From positions 49,751 to 113,750 of the forward strand of contig CANRGC010000005.1 of assembly GCA_947630045.1 (NCBI GenBank): DNA of 64,000 nt, given 5' to 3'. How positions within the stretch are numbered: position 1 is the stretch's first letter; each line of letters begins with the position of its first letter. The notes below the pieces were generated by a model. That model was given only the letters and a program-made list of their open reading frames with translations. It had not been told where the DNA came from and did not search any database. The position numbers were made by a program, and so were the translations under genes. Below, one piece after another: positions 8,100 through 17,133 of the stretch. Origin of the DNA: Candidatus Gastranaerophilales bacterium (GTDB taxonomy: Bacteria > Cyanobacteriota > Vampirovibrionia > Gastranaerophilales > Gastranaerophilaceae).

Positions 8100-8453
8100 T
8101 TATTCTTTATCTTCAGGAACAGAAGATGTTCTTATTGATTCAAGATTGCTTTTTGATTTTAAATTTCTTTCTTTATATTTTCTGACCTGTCTTTCAAGCT
8201 TGTCTGAAATAAGGTCAATGCTTGCATACATTGATTCTGCTTTTTCTTCCACCCTGATTAATTCGGATGAGAGCCTGCAATTTACTTCTGCGACATGTGA
8301 ATCGTTGACGGAAGGATTTTTAATTACGCTTAAGATAATGTCAATTGCTTGAATTTGATCGTAGTGCGCAGCCACTTTTCCGAGTTTTTCTTTAGCGTAA
8401 GCCTTGATTGCGTCAGTGATTTCAACGTTGCGTCCGTTAACATGAATGTGCAT
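8100..8453 (-). CDS. hpf: Ribosome hibernation promoting factor, short form
   Basis: An S30AE/HPF-family protein of 117 residues that binds the 30S decoding centre and silences ribosomes in stationary phase or starvation. Seen: the opening MHIHVNGRNVEITDAIKAYAKEKL, VAEVNCRLSSELIRVEEKAESMYASIDLISDKLERQVRKYKER, which is the full S30AE domain (1-about 98). After it comes only a short basic and polar tail, so the C-terminal dimerisation domain of the long HPF form is missing. A GGAG box lies 9 nt before the ATG. Short HPF needs a partner such as RMF for 100S dimers in enterobacteria; no such gene is seen here. Confidence 0.92.
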   Translation of the reverse strand: MHIHVNGRNVEITDAIKAYAKEKLGKVAAHYDQIQAIDIILSVIKNPSVNDSHVAEVNCRLSSELIRVEEKAESMYASIDLISDKLERQVRKYKERNLKSKSNLESIRTSSVPEDKE

Positions 8454-8574
8454 AAAAATTTTCTCCGTTTCTAAAGTAGGTTATAACTTCCTTCTTGAAC
8501 AACACTTAAATTATCTTTTAATTATACACAATTTATCTTAGTTTTTAAAGTGTTTCTTTATAAAATTTTAACTC

Positions 8575-8603
8575 TTGAACTAATTAATTTTAAAAGTTAT
8601 AAT
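8575..8603 (+). promoter_or_regulatory. Promoter of trkA, predicted leaderless transcript
   Basis: TTGAAC (8575-8580), a 17-bp spacer, then TATAAT (8598-8603). Only 7 nt (TCGACTT) separate the -10 box from the trkA ATG at 8611, so the transcript should begin at or within one or two bases of the start codon. No Shine-Dalgarno sequence is possible. Confidence 0.72.
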
Positions 8604-8610
8604 TCGACTT

Positions 8611-9963
8611 ATGAAAATAGTAATATATGGTGCGGGCGATATTGCTTCAATACTTGCAACGGAATTTTTTGAAGACCACGATATTATCGTAATTGACCCG
8701 AACCAGCAAAAACTAAACCAGTTTGCGCATCTTGATTTATCTACAATCAACGGAGACGCTTCCAATATAAACATTTTAAATCAGGCTGACATTAAAAATG
8801 CCGATGTCTTTATTGCAACAAGCGAGCTTGATGAGGCAAATATAGTCGGCTGTATTATGACAAAATATTTAAGCTGCGCCAAAACGGCATGTTTTGTTTC
8901 AAGAAAAGAGTGTAAAAATTCGCTTAAGGTTATTAATGAAAACGCAACCGGTGAAAATGACATTAATATTAATTGCGTTATTTGGCCGGAAGAACTTCTT
9001 ACAAGAGAAATTTTCAGCATTATAACCGTGCCTGACGCAGTTGATGTTGAAAACTTTAACCGTGGTAAAACAAGACTTTTGGAATATAAAATTAAAGAAA
9101 ATTCCCCTCTTTTAAACAAAAAATTAAAAGATGTTGATTTTAACGAAGAAACACTGGTGGTGGGAATTGCAAGAGAAGATTTTCTTTTTATTCCCAACGG
9201 AGATGACAGCTTTAAATTAAACGACAGATGTATTTTTATGGGAACTCCGGAAGGGCTTGATTTAACTTCTTTTAAATTCTTTATTGACGAAAAATCTGCG
9301 GTTGAAAATGTTGCAATTATAGGGGGCGGAACGGTTGGTTTTGAGCTTGCGAAATTGTTGGAAAAAACCAAAATCAAAGTTAAATTAATCGAAAAAGATT
9401 ATAAGCGTTGTGAACTTTTATCGGAAGAATTGAATAAAACCCTTATTTTAAATGCTGACGGCACAAACACCGAATTTTTAACTCAAGAGGGAATTGGCGG
9501 CATGGATGTTGTCATTGCTCTTACAAACAGAGATGAAAAAAACCTTTTGTGTTCTTTAATTTCCAAGCAACTCGGCGCAAAAAGAGTTATTTCAAGAGTA
9601 GACAGGCTCATGACGGCAACTTTATTTGAAAATGTCGGGGTAGACGTCGCCGTTTCTCCCAAACAGGCAGCATTAAACGAAATTAAAAATCAGATTATAG
9701 ATTCCAAAATGGGAATTATCGCAAGTGTTGAAAAAGATATGGGCAAAGTTCAGGAAATTCAGATAGGTTGCGATTTTAAAGACATTTCGCTTATGAATTT
9801 AAAACTTCCCTATAGAGCCGTTGTTGCAACAATTCAAAGGGGCTCAAGGGTAATCATCCCGAAAGGTCAAACCCTAATCAGAGCCAACGACACTCTGCTT
9901 GTCTTTTCAATGGCGGAAGACGCCCAGAAAATTAAAAATTTCTTTAAAAATATCGGGGCATAA
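8611..9963 (+). CDS. trkA: Trk potassium uptake regulatory subunit TrkA
   Basis: A 450-residue cytosolic gating ring protein for the TrkH potassium channel, with two RCK units. Each starts with a Rossmann nucleotide-binding motif: IYGAGDIASILA (residue 4 onward) with the acidic IDPN end of beta2, and IIGGGTVGFELAKLLE (about 232) with LIEKD. Each is followed by a TrkA-C subdomain (about 145-220 and 365-450). Length and architecture match standard two-unit TrkA. NAD(H) or ATP/ADP binding is known for the family. It is followed by trkH after 5 nt, forming a complete Trk system. Confidence 0.95.
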   Translation: MKIVIYGAGDIASILATEFFEDHDIIVIDPNQQKLNQFAHLDLSTINGDASNINILNQADIKNADVFIATSELDEANIVGCIMTKYLSCAKTACFVSRKECKNSLKVINENATGENDININCVIWPEELLTREIFSIITVPDAVDVENFNRGKTRLLEYKIKENSPLLNKKLKDVDFNEETLVVGIAREDFLFIPNGDDSFKLNDRCIFMGTPEGLDLTSFKFFIDEKSAVENVAIIGGGTVGFELAKLLEKTKIKVKLIEKDYKRCELLSEELNKTLILNADGTNTEFLTQEGIGGMDVVIALTNRDEKNLLCSLISKQLGAKRVISRVDRLMTATLFENVGVDVAVSPKQAALNEIKNQIIDSKMGIIASVEKDMGKVQEIQIGCDFKDISLMNLKLPYRAVVATIQRGSRVIIPKGQTLIRANDTLLVFSMAEDAQKIKNFFKNIGA

Positions 9964-9968
9964 AAACT

Positions 9969-11429
9969 ATGAGATTTAAAGTGATTTTAAATACAACGGG
10001 CATAATAATGAAGTATATAAGCTTGATTTTTGTTTTTCCCGTTATTTTTGCACTTTTATACAGAGAATTTTCTTCCATTCCGCCTTTTATTGTAACGGGC
10101 TTTTCGGCTTGGGTTTTGGGATATCTTTTCGGGCTTAATGACGCAAGCGAAAAAGATATTGATAATATAACAAGGGCAGAAGCCTTTGCAATTACTTTGA
10201 TTTCATGGGGTCTATTCGGGCTTGTATGCACAATTCCTTTTCTTTTCTTTGGTTTGTCCCCGATAAATTCTTTATTTGAGGCATTTTCAGGAATTTCAAC
10301 AACCGGTGCCACAATTTTAACCGATTTTTCAAGTTTTTCCAAAACTTTCTTTTTATATAGGGCGTTGACTCAATGGTTCGGCGGTATGGGAATTATAGTC
10401 CTTTTCGTTGCGGTTCTTCCGAAATTTGCGGTTGCGGGACGTCAGATGTTTTTTGCGGAATCTCCCAACCCGACGGAAGAAAAAATCACCCCCAGAATAA
10501 GATATACCGCAAGCTGGCTTTGGTCAATTTATATTTTGTTAACCATATGCCAGATTGTTTGTTTAAAATTTATGGGGCTTAGTTTTTATGATTCAATCTG
10601 CGCAAGTTTAACCACGGTTTCTGCGGGCGGGTTTTCAAACACCGCAACAAGTTTTATAAATTATAACAATAAAATTATCAGCATAGTCGGGATATTCACC
10701 TTTTGTTCCGGCATAAACATGCTTTTAACTTACAAAGTTTTAATCAAGGGAAAAATTAAAGAACTTTTTAAAAGTGAAGAATGCCGTGCATATTTTATTA
10801 TAGTTTTAATTTTTACTCTTTTAATTTCATTAATTCTTTTCTTCCAAATGAATATGCCCGTTAAAGACGCAATCAGAAATGCGTTTTTTGAAACTGCGGC
10901 AACAATAACATCAACGGGCTCATGTTCTTTTGATTATTCAATCTGGCCTCTTAGGGCAAAGGTTTTATTATTTGCACTAATGTTTATCGGGGGTTCTGCC
11001 ATATCCGCTTCGGGTTCAATTAAAATTTCAAGATGGATTTACCTTACAAAATATATAAGAAAAGAATTAAACAAAATCATACATCCCGCCGCAATAATTC
11101 CGATTAAGCTTCAAAAAAGAATTGTTCCGACTGAAATAGGGCAGCAAATAATAATTTTTGTAATGTTTTTCTTCGCAATATTCGGCATAAGCGCAATTTT
11201 AGTTGCCTTTATTGAACAAAATTCCGTTATCGCAATCACGGGAAGCATTGCGACACTTTCAAACACCGGACCCGCCTTTGATAGTGTAATAGGACCTTTA
11301 GGAAGCTACGAAAGTCTTTCCGCTCCGACAAAATTAATTTTTATTTTTAATATGTTTGCGGGCCGTTTGGAAATAATTCCTTTGCTTGCCATTTTAAACA
11401 AAGATTTGTGGGAAGTTAAGAAAAATTAG
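9969..11429 (+). CDS. trkH: Trk potassium uptake channel subunit TrkH
   Basis: A 486-residue integral membrane protein of the SKT superfamily. All four pore-loop filter segments can be found: FSGISTTGATIL, TTVSAGGFSN, ATITSTGSCSF and ATLSNTGPAF, each with the conserved central glycine. Between them lie paired hydrophobic helices, giving the usual four M1-P-M2 repeats plus N-terminal helices. Partner TrkA is immediately upstream, so the two form a potassium importer. The 3' end overlaps the convergent LapA-like gene by 4 nt. Confidence 0.95.
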   Translation: MRFKVILNTTGIIMKYISLIFVFPVIFALLYREFSSIPPFIVTGFSAWVLGYLFGLNDASEKDIDNITRAEAFAITLISWGLFGLVCTIPFLFFGLSPINSLFEAFSGISTTGATILTDFSSFSKTFFLYRALTQWFGGMGIIVLFVAVLPKFAVAGRQMFFAESPNPTEEKITPRIRYTASWLWSIYILLTICQIVCLKFMGLSFYDSICASLTTVSAGGFSNTATSFINYNNKIISIVGIFTFCSGINMLLTYKVLIKGKIKELFKSEECRAYFIIVLIFTLLISLILFFQMNMPVKDAIRNAFFETAATITSTGSCSFDYSIWPLRAKVLLFALMFIGGSAISASGSIKISRWIYLTKYIRKELNKIIHPAAIIPIKLQKRIVPTEIGQQIIIFVMFFFAIFGISAILVAFIEQNSVIAITGSIATLSNTGPAFDSVIGPLGSYESLSAPTKLIFIFNMFAGRLEIIPLLAILNKDLWEVKKN

Positions 11430-11767
11430 CCTTCAATTTGTTTTTTTAAGGCGGCTTCAAGAGTTTTTATTTTATTTTCAAGAATTTTTATTCTTTCATC
11501 CGAGTTTTCGGAATTTATGGAAGCTTTATCGTATTTTTTTCTTAATTTTGAACAGTTGTTCCTAACCTCAAAAAACGAAGCAAGCATAAGTAAAACGCCT
11601 GATAAAATGCCCAGAGAATAAACAATTAAATTCCACACCAAAAATGACACGTTATAAGACTTTTCAAGATACATTACAGTAATGTTTATAATTGTATCGT
11701 TATATTGTCCTATCATTAATACAAAAACCGTTATTAAAATTGCAAGTATAGTGCAGAATATTCCCAT
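11426..11767 (-). CDS. LapA-domain-like membrane protein with coiled coil
   Basis: A 113-residue protein with two hydrophobic helices (about 3-22 and 40-64) joined by a short, largely polar loop, followed by a charged heptad-type C-terminal tail (SENSDERIKILENKIKTLEAALKKQ). This two-helix plus coiled-coil plan matches the LapA/DUF1049 family, which in E. coli assists lipopolysaccharide assembly. Sequence identity to known LapA is not obvious by eye, so the family call is tentative. It lies 2 nt after the pseudouridine synthase gene and probably belongs to the same transcript. Confidence 0.6.
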   Translation of the reverse strand: MGIFCTILAILITVFVLMIGQYNDTIINITVMYLEKSYNVSFLVWNLIVYSLGILSGVLLMLASFFEVRNNCSKLRKKYDKASINSENSDERIKILENKIKTLEAALKKQIEG

Positions 11768-11769
11768 TT

Positions 11770-12711
11770 TTAACTCCTTAATAATTCTAGTGCCTTAACT
11801 AAATCAGGATGATAATTTTCCTTTTTGATTTCAAATTCCATTATCTCACCTGAAGAAGGATGTGTAAAGGATAAATAATATGACATAAGAACCTGCCCTT
11901 TGGGTTTAAATTGCTTTAAAAAGTTGTTTTTAAACCCTTTTGCGCCATATGTGTCATCGCCTATTAAGGGGTGATTTATGCTTGAAAAATGACATCTTAT
12001 CTGGTGGGTTCGCCCTGTTTCAAGTTGAATTTCAAGAAATGTCGCCGAATTTAACCTTTCTAAAACTTTATATCGGGTAAGGGCGGAAAGCCCCTCTTTT
12101 GAGGTGACCATTTTTACCGTGTTTTTAAGAGAGTGAAGAATTGGGGTATCAATTATTCCTTCATTTTCTTCAATTATCCCATGACAAATTGCAAGATATT
12201 TTCTTTTTGTTCTTTTTTCTTTAATATCTTTTTGCAAAAAAAGATGAGAGGGGTTATTTTTTGCAACAAGCATAAGCCCCGATGTATCTTTATCAAGCCT
12301 GTGAACAATTCCGAGCCTTTCTTTTCCGCCGATGTCGGAAAGGTTTTTTGTGTGATATAAAAGGGCGGAAACAAGGGTTTCCTTTTCATTTTTATTTGTA
12401 GGGTGACAAATCAACCCCTTTTGTTTGTTTAAAACAATTAAGTCTTTATCCTCATAATAAATATCAAGCGGAATATTTTCGGGTTTAATTGAAAATTCTT
12501 CTTCATCTGTAGGAAAATATTCCAAAACTTCACCTGATTTTAATTTATATGAGGCTTGAAAAACTTTATCATCAACTTTTATCTTTCCTTCTTCAATAAG
12601 AGTTTTCGCCTTTGTTCTTGTTAATTTAAAGGCGCTTGAGCTGACTAAATCAAGCCTTTTATTTTCTTCATCGGGTGAAACTTCAAATTTCAATTTTTCT
12701 TCCTTTTCCAT
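11770..12711 (-). CDS. RluA/RluD-family 23S rRNA pseudouridine synthase
   Basis: A 313-residue pseudouridine synthase. An N-terminal S4 RNA-binding domain (about 16-75, with KTLIEEGKIKVDDKV) precedes the catalytic domain. The catalytic aspartate is D140 in GIVHRLDKDTSGLMLVAK, and the later FLEIQLETGRTHQIRCHF and HPLIGDDTYG motifs are typical of RluC/RluD. Substrate is most likely 23S rRNA, by analogy with RluD, which also pairs with lspA in many bacteria. The 5' end overlaps lspA by 22 nt, which indicates coupled expression. Confidence 0.93.
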   Translation of the reverse strand: MEKEEKLKFEVSPDEENKRLDLVSSSAFKLTRTKAKTLIEEGKIKVDDKVFQASYKLKSGEVLEYFPTDEEEFSIKPENIPLDIYYEDKDLIVLNKQKGLICHPTNKNEKETLVSALLYHTKNLSDIGGKERLGIVHRLDKDTSGLMLVAKNNPSHLFLQKDIKEKRTKRKYLAICHGIIEENEGIIDTPILHSLKNTVKMVTSKEGLSALTRYKVLERLNSATFLEIQLETGRTHQIRCHFSSINHPLIGDDTYGAKGFKNNFLKQFKPKGQVLMSYYLSFTHPSSGEIMEFEIKKENYHPDLVKALELLRS

Positions 12712-13154
12712 TCATTTTTTATATAAAAAAGAATATAGAAAAAAACCGCCCCCGTAATTAAAACATCGAAAAGGTTAAATATCGGGAAATTAAAAAGATT
12801 TATCTTTAAAAAGTCAAAAACATAACCGTTTAAAAATCTTTCCGTTGTGTTTCCCAAAATTCCCGCCGTAAATATTGAAGTTAAAAGAATTTTTTCTTTA
12901 TCCCCTCTGTTTAAATTTTTGCAAACGTAAAAAATAATAATTCCCGTAACAAAAACCCCGATAAAACCTAAAACATAGGGGGTATCTTTAAATATACCGA
13001 ATGCGGCTCCGTTATTTACGGTTTTTGAAATTTCAAATATGTCATTTTGAATTGAAACCAAAGGGCTTGTGATTATTTTGCTTAAACTTACACAAAGCTG
13101 CCAAATAATCAAAGTTAACAATACATAGAGGATAAAAGCCTTTTTATCTTTCAT
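12690..13154 (-). CDS. lspA: Lipoprotein signal peptidase (signal peptidase II)
   Basis: A 154-residue inner-membrane aspartyl protease that removes signal peptides from diacylglyceryl-modified prolipoproteins. The catalytic pair corresponds to D114 (NGYVFDF) and D130 (FPIFNLFDVLI); NNGAAFGIF near residue 48 matches the conserved NxGAAFG motif. Four hydrophobic segments are present. Two family positions vary: the usual NxxDR is NTTER here, and FNxAD is FNLFD. Both catalytic aspartates remain, so I expect activity. The gene overlaps the pseudouridine synthase and follows the secreted-protein gene by a single base step. Confidence 0.92.
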   Translation of the reverse strand: MKDKKAFILYVLLTLIIWQLCVSLSKIITSPLVSIQNDIFEISKTVNNGAAFGIFKDTPYVLGFIGVFVTGIIIFYVCKNLNRGDKEKILLTSIFTAGILGNTTERFLNGYVFDFLKINLFNFPIFNLFDVLITGAVFFYILFYIKNEWKRKKN

Positions 13155-14021
13155 TTATAAAATTTCTTCTTTTGTTGTGTTCATTCTTTTGACATAAATT
13201 CCCATGCCCGATATTGCGGCTTTTAACTTGCTGCCGTTTTTTGATTTTTGAATTTCTACGGGCGCTATAAAGGCATAACTTGAATTAACATATTCGTTTT
13301 TGCCCTCGGTGTTTGCCACCATAACCCTTTCTAATATTCCGGTTTCATTTATTGTTCTGTAGGGGTCAAAATATTTTTGCGGGGGGAATATAATTTTATC
13401 ATGTCCGATTGAACCAACAACAACCCTGTTTTCCGGCATTTCAACCGTTGTTTTTACTGTAAATTCTTCCCCTGATTTAACATTTTTGGGCACTTCCATT
13501 TCAAATTTGGAATTGAGCGCTTCTCCGTACTTAATTTCTGTTGTTTCATCAAAAATTTCATCCGAAATAACACGATAGCTGCCGTCTTCGTTTCTAAAAT
13601 TCATCGCATATTTTGAATATGAAATCATTTTTCCTTTAACTTTATCTTGTACGGCATATTTCGCATCTTCCCCGAGAACATTCATTTTTGTTTTTGAGGT
13701 TTCCTCGATATAAACTTTTATAAGTCCGTCTTTTTCTTCAACTTTTGTGATTTTTTCTTTTGTTCTTGATTTCGGATAGAGTTCGCTTGCCATTTTAAAA
13801 ATTTGGATGATTTCATCTCTGTTATATCCGTCAAAACTCTTATAATCTTTTGAATAATATTGAATTAATTCGTCTATTTTATTGTTATTTGCAAGTCTTG
13901 ACATTTTTTTGGTAATTTTTAAAATATTTCTCTGTTCTTTCACGGTAAGCGCAAAAACGCTGTTTACCGAAAACAGACTGAAAATAAGAACGACAGCAAA
14001 AAATTTATAACATCTTTTCAT
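13155..14021 (-). CDS. Secreted protein of unknown function
   Basis: A 288-residue protein with a clear signal peptide (MKRCYKFFAVVLIFSLFSVNSVFALT, cleavage near residue 25). Residues about 30-165 look like an NTF2/SnoaL-type cone: helices, then KITKVEEKDGLIKVYIEETSKTKM and a further strand ending SYRVISDEIFDET. Residues about 170-288 are beta-rich (KFEMEVPKNVKSGEEFTVKT), resembling an Ig-like module. These fold ideas come from pattern only. It overlaps the next upstream secreted-protein gene by 4 nt (ATGA), so the two are translated together and may act together in the periplasm or at the surface. I recognise no family. Confidence 0.65.
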   Translation of the reverse strand: MKRCYKFFAVVLIFSLFSVNSVFALTVKEQRNILKITKKMSRLANNNKIDELIQYYSKDYKSFDGYNRDEIIQIFKMASELYPKSRTKEKITKVEEKDGLIKVYIEETSKTKMNVLGEDAKYAVQDKVKGKMISYSKYAMNFRNEDGSYRVISDEIFDETTEIKYGEALNSKFEMEVPKNVKSGEEFTVKTTVEMPENRVVVGSIGHDKIIFPPQKYFDPYRTINETGILERVMVANTEGKNEYVNSSYAFIAPVEIQKSKNGSKLKAAISGMGIYVKRMNTTKEEIL

Positions 14022-14593
14022 GATTTATCCTGTTTAAAAACTAAATAATACTTTCCTGTATCATAATACAAAATAACTTGATAAAATTCACCATCTATAT
14101 CGTTTATTTCCATATAAGCTTTCGGAATTGGTTTTCTTCGTGTTTTTTTAGGAAAAAGCGAACCTACGGTATCAGAGGTGGCATTTTTAACTTTCTGCCA
14201 TTTTGAAATTTTGGGTTTTGCTATGTATTCATCATAGGTTTCAGGCGTTGTAACGTCTGTTTTATAACAGGGAATCATATATTTCACTCTGCCCTGTTCT
14301 TTAAAAAGAATATATGTTTGACCATGGTATTTTCTCGGAGTAAGAAGGTAAAACCCCGGAGGAATAACCGTGTCTTTGAAAATAAAATTTACCCCCGTTC
14401 TTAAAAGCGGATAAGGTGAAAACATATATTGTGTATATTCCTCAGCCTGATAGGGGTCAATTCCGAATATATATTCAAAATCAGCGGGGGCGAGTTCTTC
14501 ATATATTTTTTGAAAATCGGTTTCTGCAAACACGGTTTGAGAAACTGTTATGAAAGAAAGCGTTATTAAAATTTTGAGAAGTAATTTTTTCAT
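14018..14593 (-). CDS. Secreted protein of unknown function
   Basis: A 191-residue protein with a signal peptide (MKKLLLKILITLSFITVSQTVFAET, cleavage near residue 23). The mature part has a segment GVNFIFKDTVIPPGFYLLTPRKYHGQ and a beta-rich end with MEINDIDGEFYQVILYYDTGKYYLVFKQ. A basic linker KKTRRKPIPKAY separates the halves. No cysteines suggest disulfides and no catalytic motif is visible. The 4-nt overlap with the downstream secreted-protein gene suggests a pair. It lies 30 nt downstream of the CheW gene with no hairpin terminator between, so readthrough from the chemosensory genes is possible. Confidence 0.65.
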   Translation of the reverse strand: MKKLLLKILITLSFITVSQTVFAETDFQKIYEELAPADFEYIFGIDPYQAEEYTQYMFSPYPLLRTGVNFIFKDTVIPPGFYLLTPRKYHGQTYILFKEQGRVKYMIPCYKTDVTTPETYDEYIAKPKISKWQKVKNATSDTVGSLFPKKTRRKPIPKAYMEINDIDGEFYQVILYYDTGKYYLVFKQDKS

Positions 14594-14623
14594 AATTTTT
14601 TTTTAACTGTTTTTTCGGTTTTT

Positions 14624-15637
14624 TCAATTGTTGATGTAAAGTCTTTCGTCTGAGAAAAGCTTGTTTATATCAAGGAAAAGATACATAAAATCATTTACCA
14701 CACAAGCATTCAGACAGTTATTTGATGAATCCGGAGCAATTTTTAAAAGATTTTCGTCAATATCAATTGTTTCTCCGATTGCGCCCGTTAAAATTCCGAT
14801 TTGATAATTTTCATGTTCCAAAACAATTATGCTTGTTTCTTCGTCAATTTTGGTATTTATGTTTTCGGTAAATTTTAAAAGGTCAATAATTGTAATATAT
14901 CTTCCTTTAAGGCTTACAACTCCTTTTATAAAAGAAGGGGTGCAGGGAATTTCAATTATTTTTACGTTTGAAAACTTGTAAAACCCCGCCACATGGAGAA
15001 TTTGAACACAGCAAATATTCTTATCAAGGGGAAAAGTTATATAGGTGTCTTGGCTTTCAATAATGACTCCCGTTACTTCTCTCATTTTTCTTGCATAGTG
15101 AAGTTTTCTTCTGTGAAGCGCCTCTTTTGATTTTTCGTCATCGGGAAGCATAAGTTCATTTTCAGCCTTTGGCTGATTGTCAATATCTTCAGGGTCATTT
15201 ATCTTGTTTGCTATATTATCAAGATTAATAACCGAGGCACTGTAATCTTTTTCCGTATAAATTGCCTCGAGGAAAGAATTACTTTTTTCATAAGGAAGGT
15301 CGCCGAAAGATTCGGCAAAAATTCTTTTTATTTCTTTAATATCTTCGGCTATAACACCAAAGGTTGTTTCTTTCGCTTTAACAACAATAATTTTTGAATT
15401 CAGATTATATTTAATCGGGGCAAGATTTAAAACCTTTCTTAAATCAATAATTTTTATAATTTTGTCATTATATTCAAACAAACCCGCAACATAAGGGGGT
15501 AATGATTCGGGATATTCAAGCTCTATAAGCTGCATAACGGATAAAACCTTTGTGGAATCAAAGGCATAATTATATGAGCCTATTGAAAAAAATATATAAT
15601 TTTTTTCTTTTTGTTCCGCTACGATATCATTCATCAT
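14624..15637 (-). CDS. Tandem CheW-domain coupling protein
   Basis: A 337-residue protein with two CheW-like SH3 modules: residues about 10-150 (FFSIGSYNYAFDSTKVLSVMQL ... IIKIIDLRKVLNL) and about 190-335 (IESQDTYITFPLDKNICCVQILHV ... YITIIDLLKF). The linker (about 150-190) is charged. CheW domains couple receptors to CheA; double-CheW proteins occur in pilus-type chemosensory systems. The 5' end overlaps the REC-GGDEF gene by 11 nt, and MCP and CheA genes are divergent next door, so it belongs to one signalling complex. Confidence 0.88.
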   Translation of the reverse strand: MMNDIVAEQKEKNYIFFSIGSYNYAFDSTKVLSVMQLIELEYPESLPPYVAGLFEYNDKIIKIIDLRKVLNLAPIKYNLNSKIIVVKAKETTFGVIAEDIKEIKRIFAESFGDLPYEKSNSFLEAIYTEKDYSASVINLDNIANKINDPEDIDNQPKAENELMLPDDEKSKEALHRRKLHYARKMREVTGVIIESQDTYITFPLDKNICCVQILHVAGFYKFSNVKIIEIPCTPSFIKGVVSLKGRYITIIDLLKFTENINTKIDEETSIIVLEHENYQIGILTGAIGETIDIDENLLKIAPDSSNNCLNACVVNDFMYLFLDINKLFSDERLYINN

Positions 15638-17069
15638 TTTCCGTAATTATTCTGTTTTTACCCGCATTTTTTGCTTTATAAAGGGCATTATCCGCCCTTT
15701 CAATTAATTCTTGAGCGGTTCTTGTGCTTTTTGTATAGGTTGAAATTCCGACAGAAATTGTCGCTTTGATATTATAATTTTCGAAAACAAATGTCTTATT
15801 TTCTATAATTCTTCTTAACCTTTCAAGCGGGATAACCGCATTTTGCAAAGGTGTTTCCGGAAGCAAAATACAAATTTCTTCGCCGCCGTATCTGTAAACA
15901 AAGTCGGTTTTTCTTAAAGTGTTTAAAAGAAGCTCCGAGATTTCTTTCAAAATTAAATCGCCCGCAAGGTGTCCGTAAGTATCGTTTATTTTCTTAAAAT
16001 CGTCAATATCAATCATACAAACGGTTAAAATCGTGTTATATCTTTTTGCACGTTCAAACTCTTGGCTTAAAACGGAATTTAGATGTCTTCTTGTATAAAG
16101 TTTGGTTAATTCGTCCGTTATTGAAAGAAATCTTGTTTTTGAATAAAGATATTTTAATCTTAAGAAAAGGTCTAACTCGTCTTTTACCGTGTGCATAAAG
16201 CGCATTTTATGCCAGCTTAAATTTTCTCTTGAAAAAAGGCAGAGTTTTCCGATTAAGATATTTTCATAATAAAAATCAAATTCTTTCTTAAAAACTAAAT
16301 CTTCAAGCGAATTTATTTCTTTAAGACCCTCTTTTTTACAGGTTTTTTCAGGTTTGAAATCGTGCCCTTCACTGTCTAAAAGCTGGCGCCAGATTGAAAG
16401 CATAACTTTTTCCGAAACACAGGAGTCTTGTTCATCAAAAATAAGCCTTTTCGGAAGGGAAGAATCTGGGGAATTGAAATAAATACAGGCAATATCATAT
16501 TCCACGATTTCAGATAAAATCGCAAAGATTTTTTTGGCAACTTCAATGTCGTCTTTCGTATAGTCTTTAATTTCTCTGAATTTGTTTGTAATTGTGGTTT
16601 TCATAAGCTCATAATCGAGAATTTTATTGATTTGCGAAATTACTTCATCTTCTTGAATTTCATAATTTATAAGCTCATGTTTAACTGAGTCGGGCACGGG
16701 CATTTCTTCAATTGCCCTTTTTGCGGCGTCAACAATCTGTCCCATATCGTAATCTTTTCTTAAAAATAAATCGGCGCCCGACTGGTTTGCCCAAAATTTA
16801 TCAAGATTTTTGTCAAGAACCGTTAACATAATAAATGGAATGTCTTTGGTTTCTTTATTGCTCTTTAAAAGCCTGCAAAGCTGAAATCCGCCCAAATGAG
16901 GCATTAAAACATCCGAAATTACAACATCAGGCGCCGTATTATAAACTTTGACAAACCCTTCCAGCCCGTCTTTTGCGGTTTCTACGTCAAACCCTTCTCT
17001 TTTAAAAAAAATTTTCAGGCTGGATAATTGTGTAAAAGAATCGTCAATAATTAATACTTTTTTTGCCAT
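15627..17069 (-). CDS. Response regulator with GGDEF diguanylate cyclase domain
   Basis: A 480-residue protein. Residues 1-122 are a receiver domain with acceptor D53 (VVISDVLMP), the acidic pair DD9-10 and conserved T/K positions. Residues about 140-300 look like a sensor or linker region of no clear family, perhaps GAF-like. Residues about 310-478 are a GGDEF domain: DELTKLYTRRHLN, DIDDFKKINDTYGH and YRYGGEEICILLP. The active-site motif is GGEEI, a conservative change from GGEEF. An RxxD inhibition site (RKTD) sits five residues before it, so product feedback is expected. It would make c-di-GMP when phosphorylated, probably by the CheA encoded across the divergent spacer. Confidence 0.9.
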   Translation of the reverse strand: MAKKVLIIDDSFTQLSSLKIFFKREGFDVETAKDGLEGFVKVYNTAPDVVISDVLMPHLGGFQLCRLLKSNKETKDIPFIMLTVLDKNLDKFWANQSGADLFLRKDYDMGQIVDAAKRAIEEMPVPDSVKHELINYEIQEDEVISQINKILDYELMKTTITNKFREIKDYTKDDIEVAKKIFAILSEIVEYDIACIYFNSPDSSLPKRLIFDEQDSCVSEKVMLSIWRQLLDSEGHDFKPEKTCKKEGLKEINSLEDLVFKKEFDFYYENILIGKLCLFSRENLSWHKMRFMHTVKDELDLFLRLKYLYSKTRFLSITDELTKLYTRRHLNSVLSQEFERAKRYNTILTVCMIDIDDFKKINDTYGHLAGDLILKEISELLLNTLRKTDFVYRYGGEEICILLPETPLQNAVIPLERLRRIIENKTFVFENYNIKATISVGISTYTKSTRTAQELIERADNALYKAKNAGKNRIITENDE

Positions 17070-17133
17070 AAGATGAGATATCTAATATAATAATACCGTT
17101 ACATTATACATTATTTTTGAAAAAGGTGAAAGA

